A DNA stretch of 64,000 bases from Gracilaria domingensis (taxonomy: Eukaryota > Rhodophyta > Florideophyceae > Gracilariales > Gracilariaceae), in NCBI GenBank assembly GCA_022539475.1, contig VCMS01000018.1:416589-480588 (forward strand), given 5' to 3'. The translations under genes were made by a program, and so were the position numbers. A model generated the notes under the pieces. The model was not told the DNA's origin and made no database searches. It saw nothing but the letters and a program-made list of their open reading frames with translations. Of the stretch, positions 9,281-19,348 are shown one piece after another (the stretch's first letter is position 1; every line of letters begins with the position of its first letter).

Positions 9281-9374
9281 CATCCGGTGTCGAGTGGTGA
9301 CATATTCTTTTTTTGTCACAACCCACAAAGGATGTGACGGAAGAAGAACATGCCCCCAGTCGAGACAGAGGGTG
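9281..9374. repeat. Long imperfect hairpin, copy 2 of 3
   Basis: Same architecture as copy 1: TGTCACAACCC in the left arm faces GGATGTGAC in the right arm across a short loop near 9324-9329, and the outer stem pairs TGTCGA with TCGAGACA. The primary sequence differs from the other copies while the pairing is kept. Confidence 0.75.
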
Positions 9375-9406
9375 AGCAACTCTAAGTACAATCACTAGTC
9401 CCTAGC

Positions 9407-9493
9407 TTGCCTCCACTGGCAATATCTTCCTGTTTTGCTATAACCATCGAGTGAGGTTATGGTGGAAGAGAAAAATATCGCCGGTCGAGGCGA
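9407..9493. repeat. Long imperfect hairpin, copy 3 of 3
   Basis: Third copy: GCCTCCACTGGC opposite GCCGGTCGAGGC at the base and CTATAACCATC opposite GAGGTTATGG at the tip. It ends about 230 bp before the start codon of the coiled-coil gene at 9725, so it could lie in that gene's promoter or transcript leader. Confidence 0.75.
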
Positions 9494-9724
9494 GGTGGGT
9501 GGGGACTATGTGAAGAGGGGACAGAGAGATGGCGCTTAAATATTGGAAGGTGCGGAGGTGTACAGTAGATGTTTTGGCGGGAAATGGGATGAGGGAAACA
9601 GGGACAATCATGGTGCTGGATATAGCCCGTGTGGTTGGACAGTGGGGGTGGACAGCACAGTTTAGCTCGATTGCACTGTATCGCAGCAGAAACTTCGATC
9701 CAACTACTACTTCTTTTTCTGAAG

Positions 9725-10654
9725 ATGTCGAACGGATACGTGAAGGATGAGGAGCTGTTGGCGCTGTTGGAGGGGGAGGAGGTACCGCAGACGCCGTCAC
9801 CAAAGCGGGAAGAGGACGTGATTACGGCGGCTGGTCGGATGTCGCAGAAGAAGGAAGTGGCCGATGAAGGAAAGAAGTGTGAGGCGAGGAGAGGGGATGG
9901 TGATGAGGTGGAGAAGGGGGTAGAATTGGAGGTGGAGGGGGTCGCAATGGAGAGAAGGGGTGCGGTGCATCTGAGTCAGTTAGAGGTTGGAGACCAGATA
10001 GAGAGTGGGGGCGGAGAGGGTGACAGGGAGATGCGGTTTGTGGGGGAGATGAAGGCGAGGGTGGGGATGTTGGGGTTGGTGATGAAGGAGCAACTGGACG
10101 ATGGAATTGTGGAGATTGTAACGGAAATGGGCGGTGTGGTGCTGAGTGGGGGTGGTAGTGGTGTTTCGGTTGAGGCGATTTCGAGCCTGCGGAATTCGTT
10201 GTCGGTATTGGGAGTGGAGATGAGAAATCATGTGTACGGGATAGTGGAGTGTGCGGGAAGGGAGGTTGGAGAGTTGCGGGAGGAGAATAGGGTTCTGAAC
10301 GAGAGGTTGGACGTGCTGGAGAAGGAGGTGAAGGAGCTGGGCAAGAGGCAAAGATTGGTGGAAGAGGAGACGGTGAAAGGAGGTGTGGAGGGAAAGACGG
10401 AGAAGGGAAGTGTGGGAAGGGTGGCGGTGCAGAAGGGGTCTCCTGTGACACCGAAGACAAAGGGTGGTGGGGTTGGGGATGGGAAGAGCCGTCTGAAGAA
10501 GAGGCGTAAGGAGATGAAGAAGGTGGTGGAGGAGGTGCCGCGGGAGGGAGTGGGAGCTCCGGTGGTGACTGGGTTTAGGAGTGCGGCGGAGGTAGCGCGG
10601 ACTGCGAAGGGGATTCTGAGGGGACAGGAGGAGAGAAGGATGGGAGGGATTTGA
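9725..10654 (+). CDS. Coiled-coil protein of unknown function
   Basis: 309 codons from the ATG at 9725; upstream in-frame codons belong to the leader and make no sensible N-terminus. The protein starts with an acidic segment (DEELLALLEGEE), has a long charged Glu/Lys/Gly-rich middle and a clear heptad-type coiled coil at about residues 185-235 (EENRVLNERLDVLEKEV), then a Lys/Arg-rich tail (RLKKRRKEMKK) that looks like a nuclear localisation signal. The coding strand is strikingly purine-rich with very few cytosines. I do not recognise a family. The intact 900-bp frame and biased composition support a real gene. It is preceded by the three tandem hairpins. Confidence 0.6.
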   Translation: MSNGYVKDEELLALLEGEEVPQTPSPKREEDVITAAGRMSQKKEVADEGKKCEARRGDGDEVEKGVELEVEGVAMERRGAVHLSQLEVGDQIESGGGEGDREMRFVGEMKARVGMLGLVMKEQLDDGIVEIVTEMGGVVLSGGGSGVSVEAISSLRNSLSVLGVEMRNHVYGIVECAGREVGELREENRVLNERLDVLEKEVKELGKRQRLVEEETVKGGVEGKTEKGSVGRVAVQKGSPVTPKTKGGGVGDGKSRLKKRRKEMKKVVEEVPREGVGAPVVTGFRSAAEVARTAKGILRGQEERRMGGI

Positions 10655-11038
10655 AGCCGTTTTGGGGCGAGGCGGGTATACGAGAAGGGGGAGAGTTGTG
10701 CACCTGACTTCTACAAAATGAACGCGTGATGGGCGAGAAATGGGTAAATAGCGGGGGTGGTGTGGACTGGGAAGAAGTGATGGGATGATTGAGGTGGGAT
10801 GAGTTGCGATTGGCATTGCAACATGGGAGAAAATGGAAACGCAAACTAGCACGAGTGCAGTTTTGAGAGAGGGTCGCGGAAAAGAGTGAATGGGGTGGGG
10901 CGGCGAAGTAGAACCTCTACAAAAACTAGGGGACCCAAGAACTAAACTGCGCGAGATGGAATTTAATATTCCAAAATTTCTTGATTTTTTGAGTGCCAGC
11001 CTCTGCTACCCCCTCGCGCGCCCCAAATAGACCCAAAA
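10655..11038. other. Purine-rich then mixed intergenic
   Basis: The G/A-rich composition of the preceding gene continues to about 10900 without a coding frame; after that the base composition changes. This change may mark the edge of the piggyBac insertion. Confidence 0.4.
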
Positions 11039-12119
11039 CTAGCTTAGTTTCCAAAGCGAACAGACTATATTCCACTTTGCAGAACACAGACGATACAATT
11101 GGCGCGCAAGGAGGTGGCGCGTGTAGAAGTTGTCCATAACGATGAGCCGCCCATTCGTCGGTGTGGGATGCAGCTTTGTTTGGTGCGCAACCTGTGCGCA
11201 CCACAATGCAGAGGCGGAGGATTTGGCTACAGTACCATCTTCTTTGCGTTCCACTGGGCCACGCATATTCCGAAACACATTTGTGTATCTCTGAACGGGG
11301 CTTTGGCCTGATCGATTTCCAGATCCATTATCTTGCAGACTGTGCGAGTATGCGTGAGACCACCCTACAACGGCATAAAACCTAATGCCGAACTTTACGG
11401 GCTTCGATTTCATGTAGGACTTAGCACTGGTTCGCCTCTTGCAGCGAACTGTATTTTCATCGAGTGTACTAACACCGACAGGGACCGCGAGTGTAGCGCA
11501 ATTCCTAGTAAAATGTTCGAGCAGCTGCCGGCTGTGCCACAACGGATCACACAAGGCAAACTCATGTTCAGAGGGGGGGTAAAGACGAAGAGCGGCGCGA
11601 ATAGACAAAAGAGTCTCACCCCATCACTCGTTTGAAAAAGGGTATGCCCAGCAGTTTGGAAGAGCACCAGTAGTCTTTCAAGCGGTTTAATCGATGCACC
11701 GATGTTGCCAGTTCTAGTCTTAGATACGCCTTTAGCTCGTCCATTCTGAGGGGCTTTGTTCGTTTTCCGCGCTTCATTAGCTCTGTACTCGTCGATACAC
11801 GCAAACAGTTGAAGAAAGAGCTGTTTAGGAACAAAAAAAACAATCCTAGCTCGTTCTTGTGAGCATAAGATCTTCTGATTAGTGCGCCCTTTTTGAAATG
11901 CAAACCACTCCGTTTGCGCCACTTTGCGCAATAAGGTACTTTTTCGTAAAGCTCGGATTGTTCTGCTGCTTCTAAGGCAGCTATGACGAATTCTTCCTCA
12001 TCGATGTTGCCCCGAAAGATTTTTCCACTACTTTCAAAGTTGCACTCTGCGGTGTCTGGCGTTGCGTTTGATCCAGTTTGCGTGTTTGAAGTGGAATTCA
12101 ATACGGTTGTCTCTGTCAT
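11039..12119 (-). pseudogene. piggyBac-like transposase relic
   Basis: Two consecutive frames on the minus strand. The first (12119 to 11616) has an acidic N-terminus and then LKAYLRLELATSVHRL, LKDYW and GIPFFKRVM, matching the start of the piggyBac DDE domain. After a frame change at about 11610 the second (11608 to 11039) has CDPLWHSRQLLEHF, STLDE (first catalytic Asp region), SKPVKFGIRFYAVV and MDNFYT (second catalytic Asp), all in the expected order. The third acidic residue and the Cys-rich C-terminus are missing, so the copy is 3'-truncated as well as frameshifted. piggyBac transposases cut and paste at TTAA. No terminal repeats were identified with confidence. Confidence 0.75.
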
Positions 12120-13442
12120 TGTTCTCTGCGAGCGCCGGAGGTGGTCGAGACATGGTGGGAGTGGCTACTCAGTTTGGCGGTTTTGTGGCCTCTTTCGGAG
12201 CAGCGCTGCGTCTCCTGTTTGCCCTGAATTCGTAAGTCATGTTGCAAATTCAAGGGGGCAAATTGAGGTCGCAACCTCATGCAACGCACAAAATTGTGCT
12301 GTGGAAAGTAGAGTGTGTGTACAATCGAATAAAAGGTTCCTATTGGAGTTGCAGGTCATCTATATCAGCTCTTCTAATCGGTTGTATTCGGAAGCGATTG
12401 AATTTGGAGCCAACCAATGTGCTTTGCTTAACTCTATTGAGACAGACTTAAGCGAAGCGAACAAGTGGCGTTCTGACATCCAACAGTTTTCGTCGTTACC
12501 CAATGGTATTGAACGCTTAAGTCTATCTCACTAGACTTAAGCGTTCAGTCCCAAAAAGGTTAATCATTTACAGTACTCGGATATGGCACAATTTCATTGT
12601 TGCATCGTTACAAGTATGCTTACATTAAAAGTCATTCTTAGTGATGTATCTCTATTATTATTTTAACATTACAAAATGTTTACTGTAAGCAATAGTTGTC
12701 ACATTTTGATGACGTGTGAAACTTACGTTGTTGCTAAGATGTTGCATAAATTTTTTTTGTTGAATGAAATGTCGATTTTGCCAAGTTGACATTTTACCAA
12801 GTTCATATACGCACAAATATAGACTTCTGGAGCATAATTGCAAACACTGTATCTTCAACGTGGAGTGTTTGTTCGCGTTCAAAAGCTATTTGCGGCATGT
12901 ACAACATTAGATCTTGAAGAAAGACAAAGTTCATTAAAAATAGTTCACGTTTAACGACGTTAAAAAGCTTTTCAACTTTGATATATGTGCTGAAAACAGA
13001 ATATATATGCCTTTTACAAGTGCAAATATTAGTAAAACCTATTTTGCTATACAGTAATCGAATGCAGCAGTCTAAACTAGTTCTAATTCTCTTTCAAACG
13101 TGATGCGTCTTGTCAGAACAAAATTTAGTACTACAAAGATATGAGAACATATATATTTGTGATAAAGTGTATATTGACATTAATGTGAACATGTCAATAT
13201 GTTTCGGAGATGTTTGCGTCCTAACGTCATGTACAGGCTACTTAACCCCTTTGTGTACTGTATAGCTCTCTCTATTGGTTTTTCGAATGTAACGCAAATT
13301 ATGAAACAATACCTAGGGTTTTTTGTTAGTGTGCACTTCATAAAGCTTTGGCGGGTACCGCTCTTAGCAAAGGTTCTCTCCCTTTAAAGCTCGTATTCTA
13401 ATTATATTATATTTCGTAATAGAAAAATTTTTTACATGCTAT
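12120..13442. other. AT-rich gene-free stretch
   Basis: Strongly AT-rich from about 12560 to 13440, with no open frame of interest on either strand apart from the inverted repeat at 12510-12547. Confidence 0.5.
12510..12547. repeat. Perfect 15-bp inverted repeat
   Basis: TGAACGCTTAAGTCT (12510-12524) and its exact inverse (12533-12547) flank an 8-base spacer, followed within 20 bp by TTAA. It lies upstream of the piggyBac relic and may be part of its terminus or a separate MITE end. Confidence 0.7.
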
Positions 13443-13479
13443 ATGTCTCTTTTTGATGAATTTGACGTATTTCCCGCAG

Positions 13480-14399
13480 CTCCCAAACCCTACCACTCTA
13501 TTCGAATTATGGGACGATCAGCTAGTGTTATTTCTATGGAATGTGCTCCGCGAGCACATCCCAATCTTTGCCTTTTCGCAGAAGAGGTCAGATACAACAG
13601 CACTACTCTCACAGATATTTCTGGTGAGCTTTTCACCCTAATTGTTGCTAGAGCATGCATGGGCAACACACATGGTGTCATCGTCCTTCCAGAGGGTCTT
13701 GTAGAGTTCATACCCGATGTTGAGGCGCTCATCTCTGAACTGAACAAAATTATGGCCCACAGTGAAAAGCATCTCACGCGTGACGAAATCACAGCTGCCC
13801 TTTCTGCGACCAATGCTGAGCTATTTTCGAAGCTACCGGAAGCAATCGCGAACCAACTAATGCTCGAACGTGATCCTCATGGCAATGTTCAGGTTGCCAA
13901 GATCAAAGCGGAGCGTCTGCTCATTGGTATGGCTCCTGCCCAACTGTCAGTGCTTACGAAGCCAGGATTATTCAAAGTCAAGTTCTCTGGCGTCCCGCAT
14001 TATGTACGCCATCAAGGAAGATGTGTCATGCATTCAAACTTCGACGCAAACTACGACTATGGTCTGGGAAGAGTTGCTGCCGCTCTGTGCTTCAATACAA
14101 GCACGAGATATGTTTGCACGTTATCCAACCTCAGAAAGGCACCCTAGGAATAGATCCTTGCAGGCTTCTTTCTCACAATGATGACGAACATTGAAAGAAG
14201 GCACGCTAAGGAAACGACTTTCATCGAGAATATGCTGGTCCATCTTGAAGGTGCCTCGGTCGTTGAGTTTGCAGAAAGCAGAGAGTCTTGGAAGCTGGGC
14301 GATGAGCATCGCAGTCCGGGAACGGCACAATACTGGGGACCGACGGCTGATGTTGTTTCTCTCTCTTTGCAATTGGAACCTGCTGCGACTACCCAGTAG
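13480..14399 (+). pseudogene. PFP: PPi-dependent phosphofructokinase relic, C-terminal part
   Basis: About 306 codons in one frame match the C-terminal half of pyrophosphate-fructose-6-phosphate 1-phosphotransferase, the reversible glycolytic enzyme of plants, algae and protists. Landmarks in order are HSIRIMGRSAS, VIVLPEGLVEFIP, LERDPHGNVQVAKI, SNFDANYDYGLG and NIERRH, up to the SPG-x-x-Q-type C-terminal segment. The first half, with the catalytic Asp and PPi site, is missing (normal length about 550-615). Two in-frame TAGs (14145-14147 and 14151-14153) lie in the conserved stretch that ends Pro-x-Glu-Trp in plant PFP; the second replaces the tryptophan. Homology begins right after TTCCCGCAG (13471-13479), a good splice-acceptor sequence, so the relic may represent a last exon whose upstream part was lost. 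Confidence 0.8.
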
Positions 14400-15051
14400 C
14401 TTTCCTTTTCATGAACCCTGCATTGCCACTTGCGATGATTTGCTTTACCTTCGCAACAGGAAACAACGACGCTGAGCGGAAGTTTGTAATCGATGCGACA
14501 GGACTGGAAACTCAGACAGTGAGCATTAGGCCTCCTTAGAGTTTTAGTGAACATCTTCAGCATCGTACGCGGCACGCATTTCAGAGAACAGGAGATAAGA
14601 GTGTTGAGCTAATGGTAATACTCGCCGAAGGTGTCATTGAATGGCGCCACTGCTTCGCGTTACTGCGCTCGGGAGAGCCAGGAGCAAATTTCACCTTGTG
14701 TACCGCAGCTGTACGTCTCATAGCAAACATGCGCGCGGGTGCGCTTCCTCCCCCGGGATGGCAACGCCTCCAGCGGCGAACTGATCGACTGGAAACCTCC
14801 CAAGCACCTGTCTGCGTTCCAAGAGATCCAGTGAGGCGTCGATCTCCTTTGCAAACATGTAGAGCCCATCGTCATCCATGGCCTTTAGGCTGCAAATCTG
14901 GCTGTTGACCGGACCCCTCTGCAATGCGACGAAGCACGTCACCCAGGATGGGACAGCCGCAAACAAACGGCACAGCAAAACTGCGCTTCTTGATGTGGTG
15001 CAGGTCGTCAATCACAATGGCCCGCAGAATTTCATCTACAATGCAAGCAGA
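14400..15051. other. Intergenic with unassigned minus-strand coding-like frames
   Basis: On the minus strand between about 15040 and 14720, two adjacent frames (one with [14 protein letters not shown], the next with [23 protein letters not shown]) look like a short piece of a broken gene. I do not recognise it. It could also be distal sequence of the Harbinger element. Confidence 0.3.
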
Positions 15052-16401
15052 CTACCTTCTCCTAAGGAGCCCTACTCGCTGGAGTTTATCGGCAATACTA
15101 TCACGCAAATCTGATCTTTCCCTCCGCCTATTTCTGGATCTCATGTTGTGTCTCTCCATATGAAAGAGATCTTGAAAGTGAATTACAGGAACACCTGAAA
15201 CAAAGTTTTCTTCATGATGTGGAGGCACTTCGAAGGCATCACTGTCTGCATTATCAATAATAAAGTTATGGAGCTTGCAGGCAACCATAATAATCAAAGT
15301 GCACTTCGGCAGTGCATACCGAAGCGCGGACCAAAAGATACCAAACCCAGATACAAGTATGCCAAAAGCCTGCTCCACACAGATACGACAAGATGAATGA
15401 TACGCATTTAAACAGTCCTCCTTCACTGACAAGTTCTTTCCAGGATATGGAGTCACAATTCTGTGTTCATTAGAATACGCGTCATCACCAAACACTGCAG
15501 CCGAACTGGGCAGCGTATTACCAGTCAGTAGCTGATAGAGCTCTGTAGCGCAGAACGCCGTTGCGTCGTGAGTCTCACCTGCATGCCTTGCTGATACAAA
15601 GCAAAATTTATAATTGGCTTGTACTGCAGCTTGAACACAGATTGCAAAGAATCCTTTCCTGTTGAAGTACTTTTTAGTATCAGCAACGTAACGTAATTAA
15701 GGACGGCGAATCTCCACAGCAACGCCATCAAGAGCTGCAATAACCCCAGGGAATGGACTTTGTCGCATTTCTTGAAACTGTTCCGCGTTAGCTCTACACT
15801 CTTCTTCAGTTACTGGAAACAAGATACGAGGTAAGCATTTATCCAAAGCTAGAAATGTCTCATTGAAGATACAGTACACAGTTGATTCCGATATGCCGTA
15901 TGACCATCTTACATCTAAATAACTCGCACCAGCAAGTAGACGCATTGTCACGCAAAGCATGACCTCAACAGGAACTGATCGTGCCAAGATGCTTTTATCA
16001 CGTTGTAGTCGTTCGAAAGAAGTAAAACGCAAATGATACACAGTCATGAATTGTGTTTTTGACATTCTGTACATACGTCGAAACATAAAGTCTGTTAGAG
16101 AAGCCATGTGTTGCAGAAAATTAAACCGAGTACTAGCACGGATAATGCGCAGGTTTGGACGATCGTCATTAGAGAAAGATGCTGCAGCAGCACATAAGAT
16201 TGAGCATAAAGTATGTAAACAAACTTGATGCTTATAGTCTTTTTCCTGTATATGGCAGCGCTCACGACGTTTTCGACAGAGCAGAGGTGGGCTTCTCATC
16301 GTGTAAGAGGTGAAGACAGACATACTGAATCTTTTCGAAGTGGGATCTGTTGATGAGTGCACACGATAGACGTTCACAAATCCGCGGAACTCATGTAACA
16401 A
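15052..16401 (-). pseudogene. PIF/Harbinger (HARBI1-like) transposase, one stop
   Basis: A 449-codon frame broken only by a TAA at 15697-15699. Before the stop: the helical N-terminal region with the RLLAGASYLDVRWSYGISESTVY helix-turn-helix and ALDGVAVEI, carrying the first catalytic aspartate. After it, in the same frame: YFNRKGFF, HDATAF, FGDDAY (second Asp) and VEQAFGIL (the glutamate), then the LHNFIID segment and a basic Arg-rich tail. This is the complete DDE order and length of Harbinger transposases, which insert at TWA sites with a partner Myb-like protein. I saw neither that partner nor clear terminal repeats. Apart from the stop, the copy looks young. Confidence 0.85.
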
Positions 16402-17456
16402 CTGTGCATAGGAAATTTGGAAATCTTTTTTTTCGAGTTTCCTATTTCCTGATTCATGAACTCATATAATGACCTTTAATAAAGTTCTGTAAGAAGCATG
16501 ACTGTTTTCTTACTCTGGCTGTGCGTAGGTAGTGAAATAATAAAATCTTGTTTTTCGATGCATTTGGCAAGGTGTGCAAATGTTTGTTTTTTTTTACAAG
16601 CAGGGAGCCAATTCCTGCCAAACTCGGGCCGTAGCATGTTCAGACATATGGCTTTGTAGACAACTTGGAGGTTTGTGAATTGGAGCAAGATTGGAAAAGA
16701 TATGGCCGCGTGAAAACGAGGAAACGAAGTCTCTGAGAGAAGTTACAAATTATATGTTAAACAGTTACAAATGACCACGTATTCTGTAGTTTACAGTTTC
16801 TTTGAATTGAAGGTAACCCTACGGGTTTACGTACGTAGGTCTAATGCTCGGACATAGGGAGAGAAGGATGGGCGCGCCGCCCTTTACCGGGCACAGCAAC
16901 GCACCATTTACAACGCATGGCCCATGCGGTTGCGATGCTCCTCGGGGTCTGCCCTAGATATTCATAACTTCATGTCGTACTACGAACCGTTTCGCAATCA
17001 CTTCAAATATATTAGTACACTTATTTCGTTCGCTTGGCCCCGACTTACACTTCACGTGTTGTCAGTGGACGCCAACATGTTGTACTGGGCCCAGGGCCCC
17101 AGGCCTGAATCTACCACAGGGAACGTGTACAACATCCCGTCAAATAATTCACTCAATTGCCGCTCCTGGCCACGGAACTTGCCATTACACTTTTTCAATA
17201 CTCAACCACTTGAGACTATCCGCTTGCGGTTCGTCCCAAGTGGTTGAGTGTACAACAGCAAACGATTGCGGATCCGCGATCGTTGCTGCTGTACCGTCCG
17301 ACAATCGAAGGAAAACGCGAAGATGATGTCGCGACAGATGACAAGGGTAAAGATCCTTCTACCAGTTGAATAACCAATCTTTCGGGCTTCTGACAATAGA
17401 TACGGCGCTTTAATCTCATTGACTTGTAATAGGACCATCGTAGAAGTCCCTAAAAG
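16402..17456. other. Intergenic, no gene seen
   Basis: Mixed composition, no convincing frame. It contains the 13-bp inverted repeat at 17200-17249. Confidence 0.4.
17200..17249. repeat. 13-bp perfect inverted repeat
   Basis: ACTCAACCACTTG (17200-17212) and its exact inverse (17237-17249) enclose 24 bases. It lies about 200 bp upstream of the membrane-protein gene. Confidence 0.7.
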
Positions 17457-18235
17457 ATGCAGAGATTCCGGCTTCGTGCCCCATTATTGTACAACATCGG
17501 AAGGATTCCTTCTGGTAAAGAAGCAACGGCACAGCGCTTATGCGTATTTAAGCCATTGTTCAGAAGCCAAACTGATGGTTTCATGGTCTCCAACACATCA
17601 ACAACGGCTACTATCCCTGCCTGCATCAAGTTCAATATGTCTTGTGCAGAGAGAATTTCAAATCTTGGGAAGAAGGTCGACGATGCCGCCAAAGTGCTCA
17701 ACCCAGAAGATGTTCCTCTCAAGATAGGAAAGAAGTATGATCCCGAGCCAATACCGCACCCTAAAATGAGCTTCAACCCCATTCATTGGTATTGGATCCC
17801 TGGTTTTCAAGTCGACATCAATTTTTTTTTCGCAGCATTAGCATTTTTCTTGGTGGCCCTCGTATTATTATCATCATAGCTTCCGATGCAAGGATTGTAG
17901 GGTTTATTTGTTTAGCTCTTGCATCTATACCGACCTACATTCGCGTGAACATTGCTATAAACCAATTGATTCGTACCACCATTTGCCGCTGCCGAGCGAA
18001 GCAGGAGGTGGCGCTCGCATTATGGGAAACCTCCAAACCAGAAGACAAGATCTACTCAAAAGATGTTTTCCACACAGAAAAGTCCTTTCTCTATCATCTG
18101 GTTGTTCTTCGAGATGGAACCGTTGAAATATGGAATGGAAATGAGGACAGAATCCAGCAACAGAATGGTGAGCTCAAAATTGGAGATCAGTTTGAGGCTA
18201 ATGCCAACAAGGTTGACAAAGCTATGGACGTATGA
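17457..18235 (+). CDS. Putative mitochondrial/membrane protein with frame break
   Basis: Two overlapping frames appear to make one protein. The first (17457-17879) begins with an Arg-rich, acid-poor N-terminus resembling a mitochondrial presequence, then KIGKKYDPEPIPHPK, an aromatic FNPIHWYWIP segment and a hydrophobic helix (FFFAALAFFLVALV). The second, in a different frame, resumes with another hydrophobic helix (IVGFICLALASIPTYI), a basic loop and a soluble C-terminal part to the TGA before 18236. The switch must occur between the T9 run at 17822-17830 and about 17880. A homopolymer length error or a real frameshift would explain it; no intron with a proper phase was found. Family not recognised. 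Confidence 0.45.
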
Positions 18236-18712
18236 AGTACAAATCTCTTCCATCTCCATCTAGCAAGAAAACACGGAGATCCCAATAAATCTTCCTTTCT
18301 TATAGAGAGTAGTTTCGCATAGAAGCAGAATAGAGGTGATGATAAAAAACAAAGCATGAACCAAAAAGCAACGCTTGTGGTTATAAAATCATATACATAA
18401 AACTAAGAACAAAGAAAGCAGAAATGCACAAAAACATATAAACTTCTCAAAGATCAGGCAATTTCTTAACTCATAATCAGAGACCAGGCCCGATAGTATC
18501 ATCCCCCGAACCAGCCACGCGATATTTTGACTCCATTCGACGCTGACGCTTATCTCTATACCTCTTTTGAGCTATTGAGCGCTTAGCGATTTATGTAAAA
18601 GCATTGTTGCAATTTCTTTATTAGATCAGATACTTGGTTTTCTACAAGAAAGCGAAATTGTTTGCCAAGAAACTGTACAACGCAGCATTTATTTGCTATA
18701 TGCGTCAATGGT
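18236..18712. other. Intergenic between convergent genes
   Basis: The 3' flanks of the membrane-protein gene and of the GNAT gene; an AATAAA motif near 18284 could serve the former. No gene seen. Confidence 0.4.
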
Positions 18713-19348
18713 CTACTGGGGATCTCTCCACATGCCAATAATGGGTGGGCAATCCTCAGGAAGGCCACGAATGTCGCCTACAACTTTGAAGCCATGCCTT
18801 TCGTAGAATGGAATGTTGTTCCTGTTGGACGACTCCAAATACACTGCGGTTCCATCACGGTCACACTGCCGCAACATGGGTGATATGACCGCACTACCAT
18901 TACCCTTTCCTTGCTTCTCCTTTTGTGTCCCAAGCAGAGACAAGAAAACATGAGGTCGAGCAGGATGCGACTGCTTTAGCTTGTTCATCGTACTCGCAAC
19001 GTGAAAGGTGCGCCATCCGAAAGTGCGAAACATTGCTACCAGCACATCAACAGTTTCCGGCACGTCCCACTTGCCGACGTGATTCCAAATCGCAACGCAG
19101 CCCTTGTCTTGGGACACGTTAATCACGGAGTGCTGCGGCACAACACGGAGCTCAGTTCGCAGGAGAGCAGAGAAGAAAATCTTGTTTCTCTTGAACAATT
19201 CGGTGACGTTTGAACCATGCAGATATCGGAAGAACGGATCATCTTCGAATGCTGACGCTAACGTGGAGGCGAGCTGCGGTATGTCTCGCCACTGCATGTC
19301 GGAGCGCACACGGTCACCAGGAGGAGTGATGTTGGACGCGGGAGCCAT
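18713..19348 (-). CDS. GNAT-family N-acetyltransferase
   Basis: 211 codons, intact. The acetyl-CoA-binding motif A is visible as HVFLSLLGTQ followed by QGKGNG (residues 146-151), matching the Q/R-x-x-G-x-G/A signature; the C-terminal LESSNRNNIPFYERHGF (171-187) is the usual GNAT segment whose tyrosine often acts as general acid. The N-terminal half has the helical AFEDDPFFRYL pattern seen in small-molecule GNATs of fungi and algae. Such enzymes transfer acetyl from acetyl-CoA to an amine; the substrate cannot be predicted. No targeting signal, so probably cytosolic. The gene is convergent with the membrane-protein gene. Confidence 0.85.
   Translation of the reverse strand: MAPASNITPPGDRVRSDMQWRDIPQLASTLASAFEDDPFFRYLHGSNVTELFKRNKIFFSALLRTELRVVPQHSVINVSQDKGCVAIWNHVGKWDVPETVDVLVAMFRTFGWRTFHVASTMNKLKQSHPARPHVFLSLLGTQKEKQGKGNGSAVISPMLRQCDRDGTAVYLESSNRNNIPFYERHGFKVVGDIRGLPEDCPPIIGMWRDPQ

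Noticed and set aside
9822-10852. Minus-strand Pro/Ser/His-rich ORFs of 212 and 290 codons
   Set aside because: Shadows of the purine-rich plus-strand coiled-coil gene; extreme Pro/His composition without any domain.
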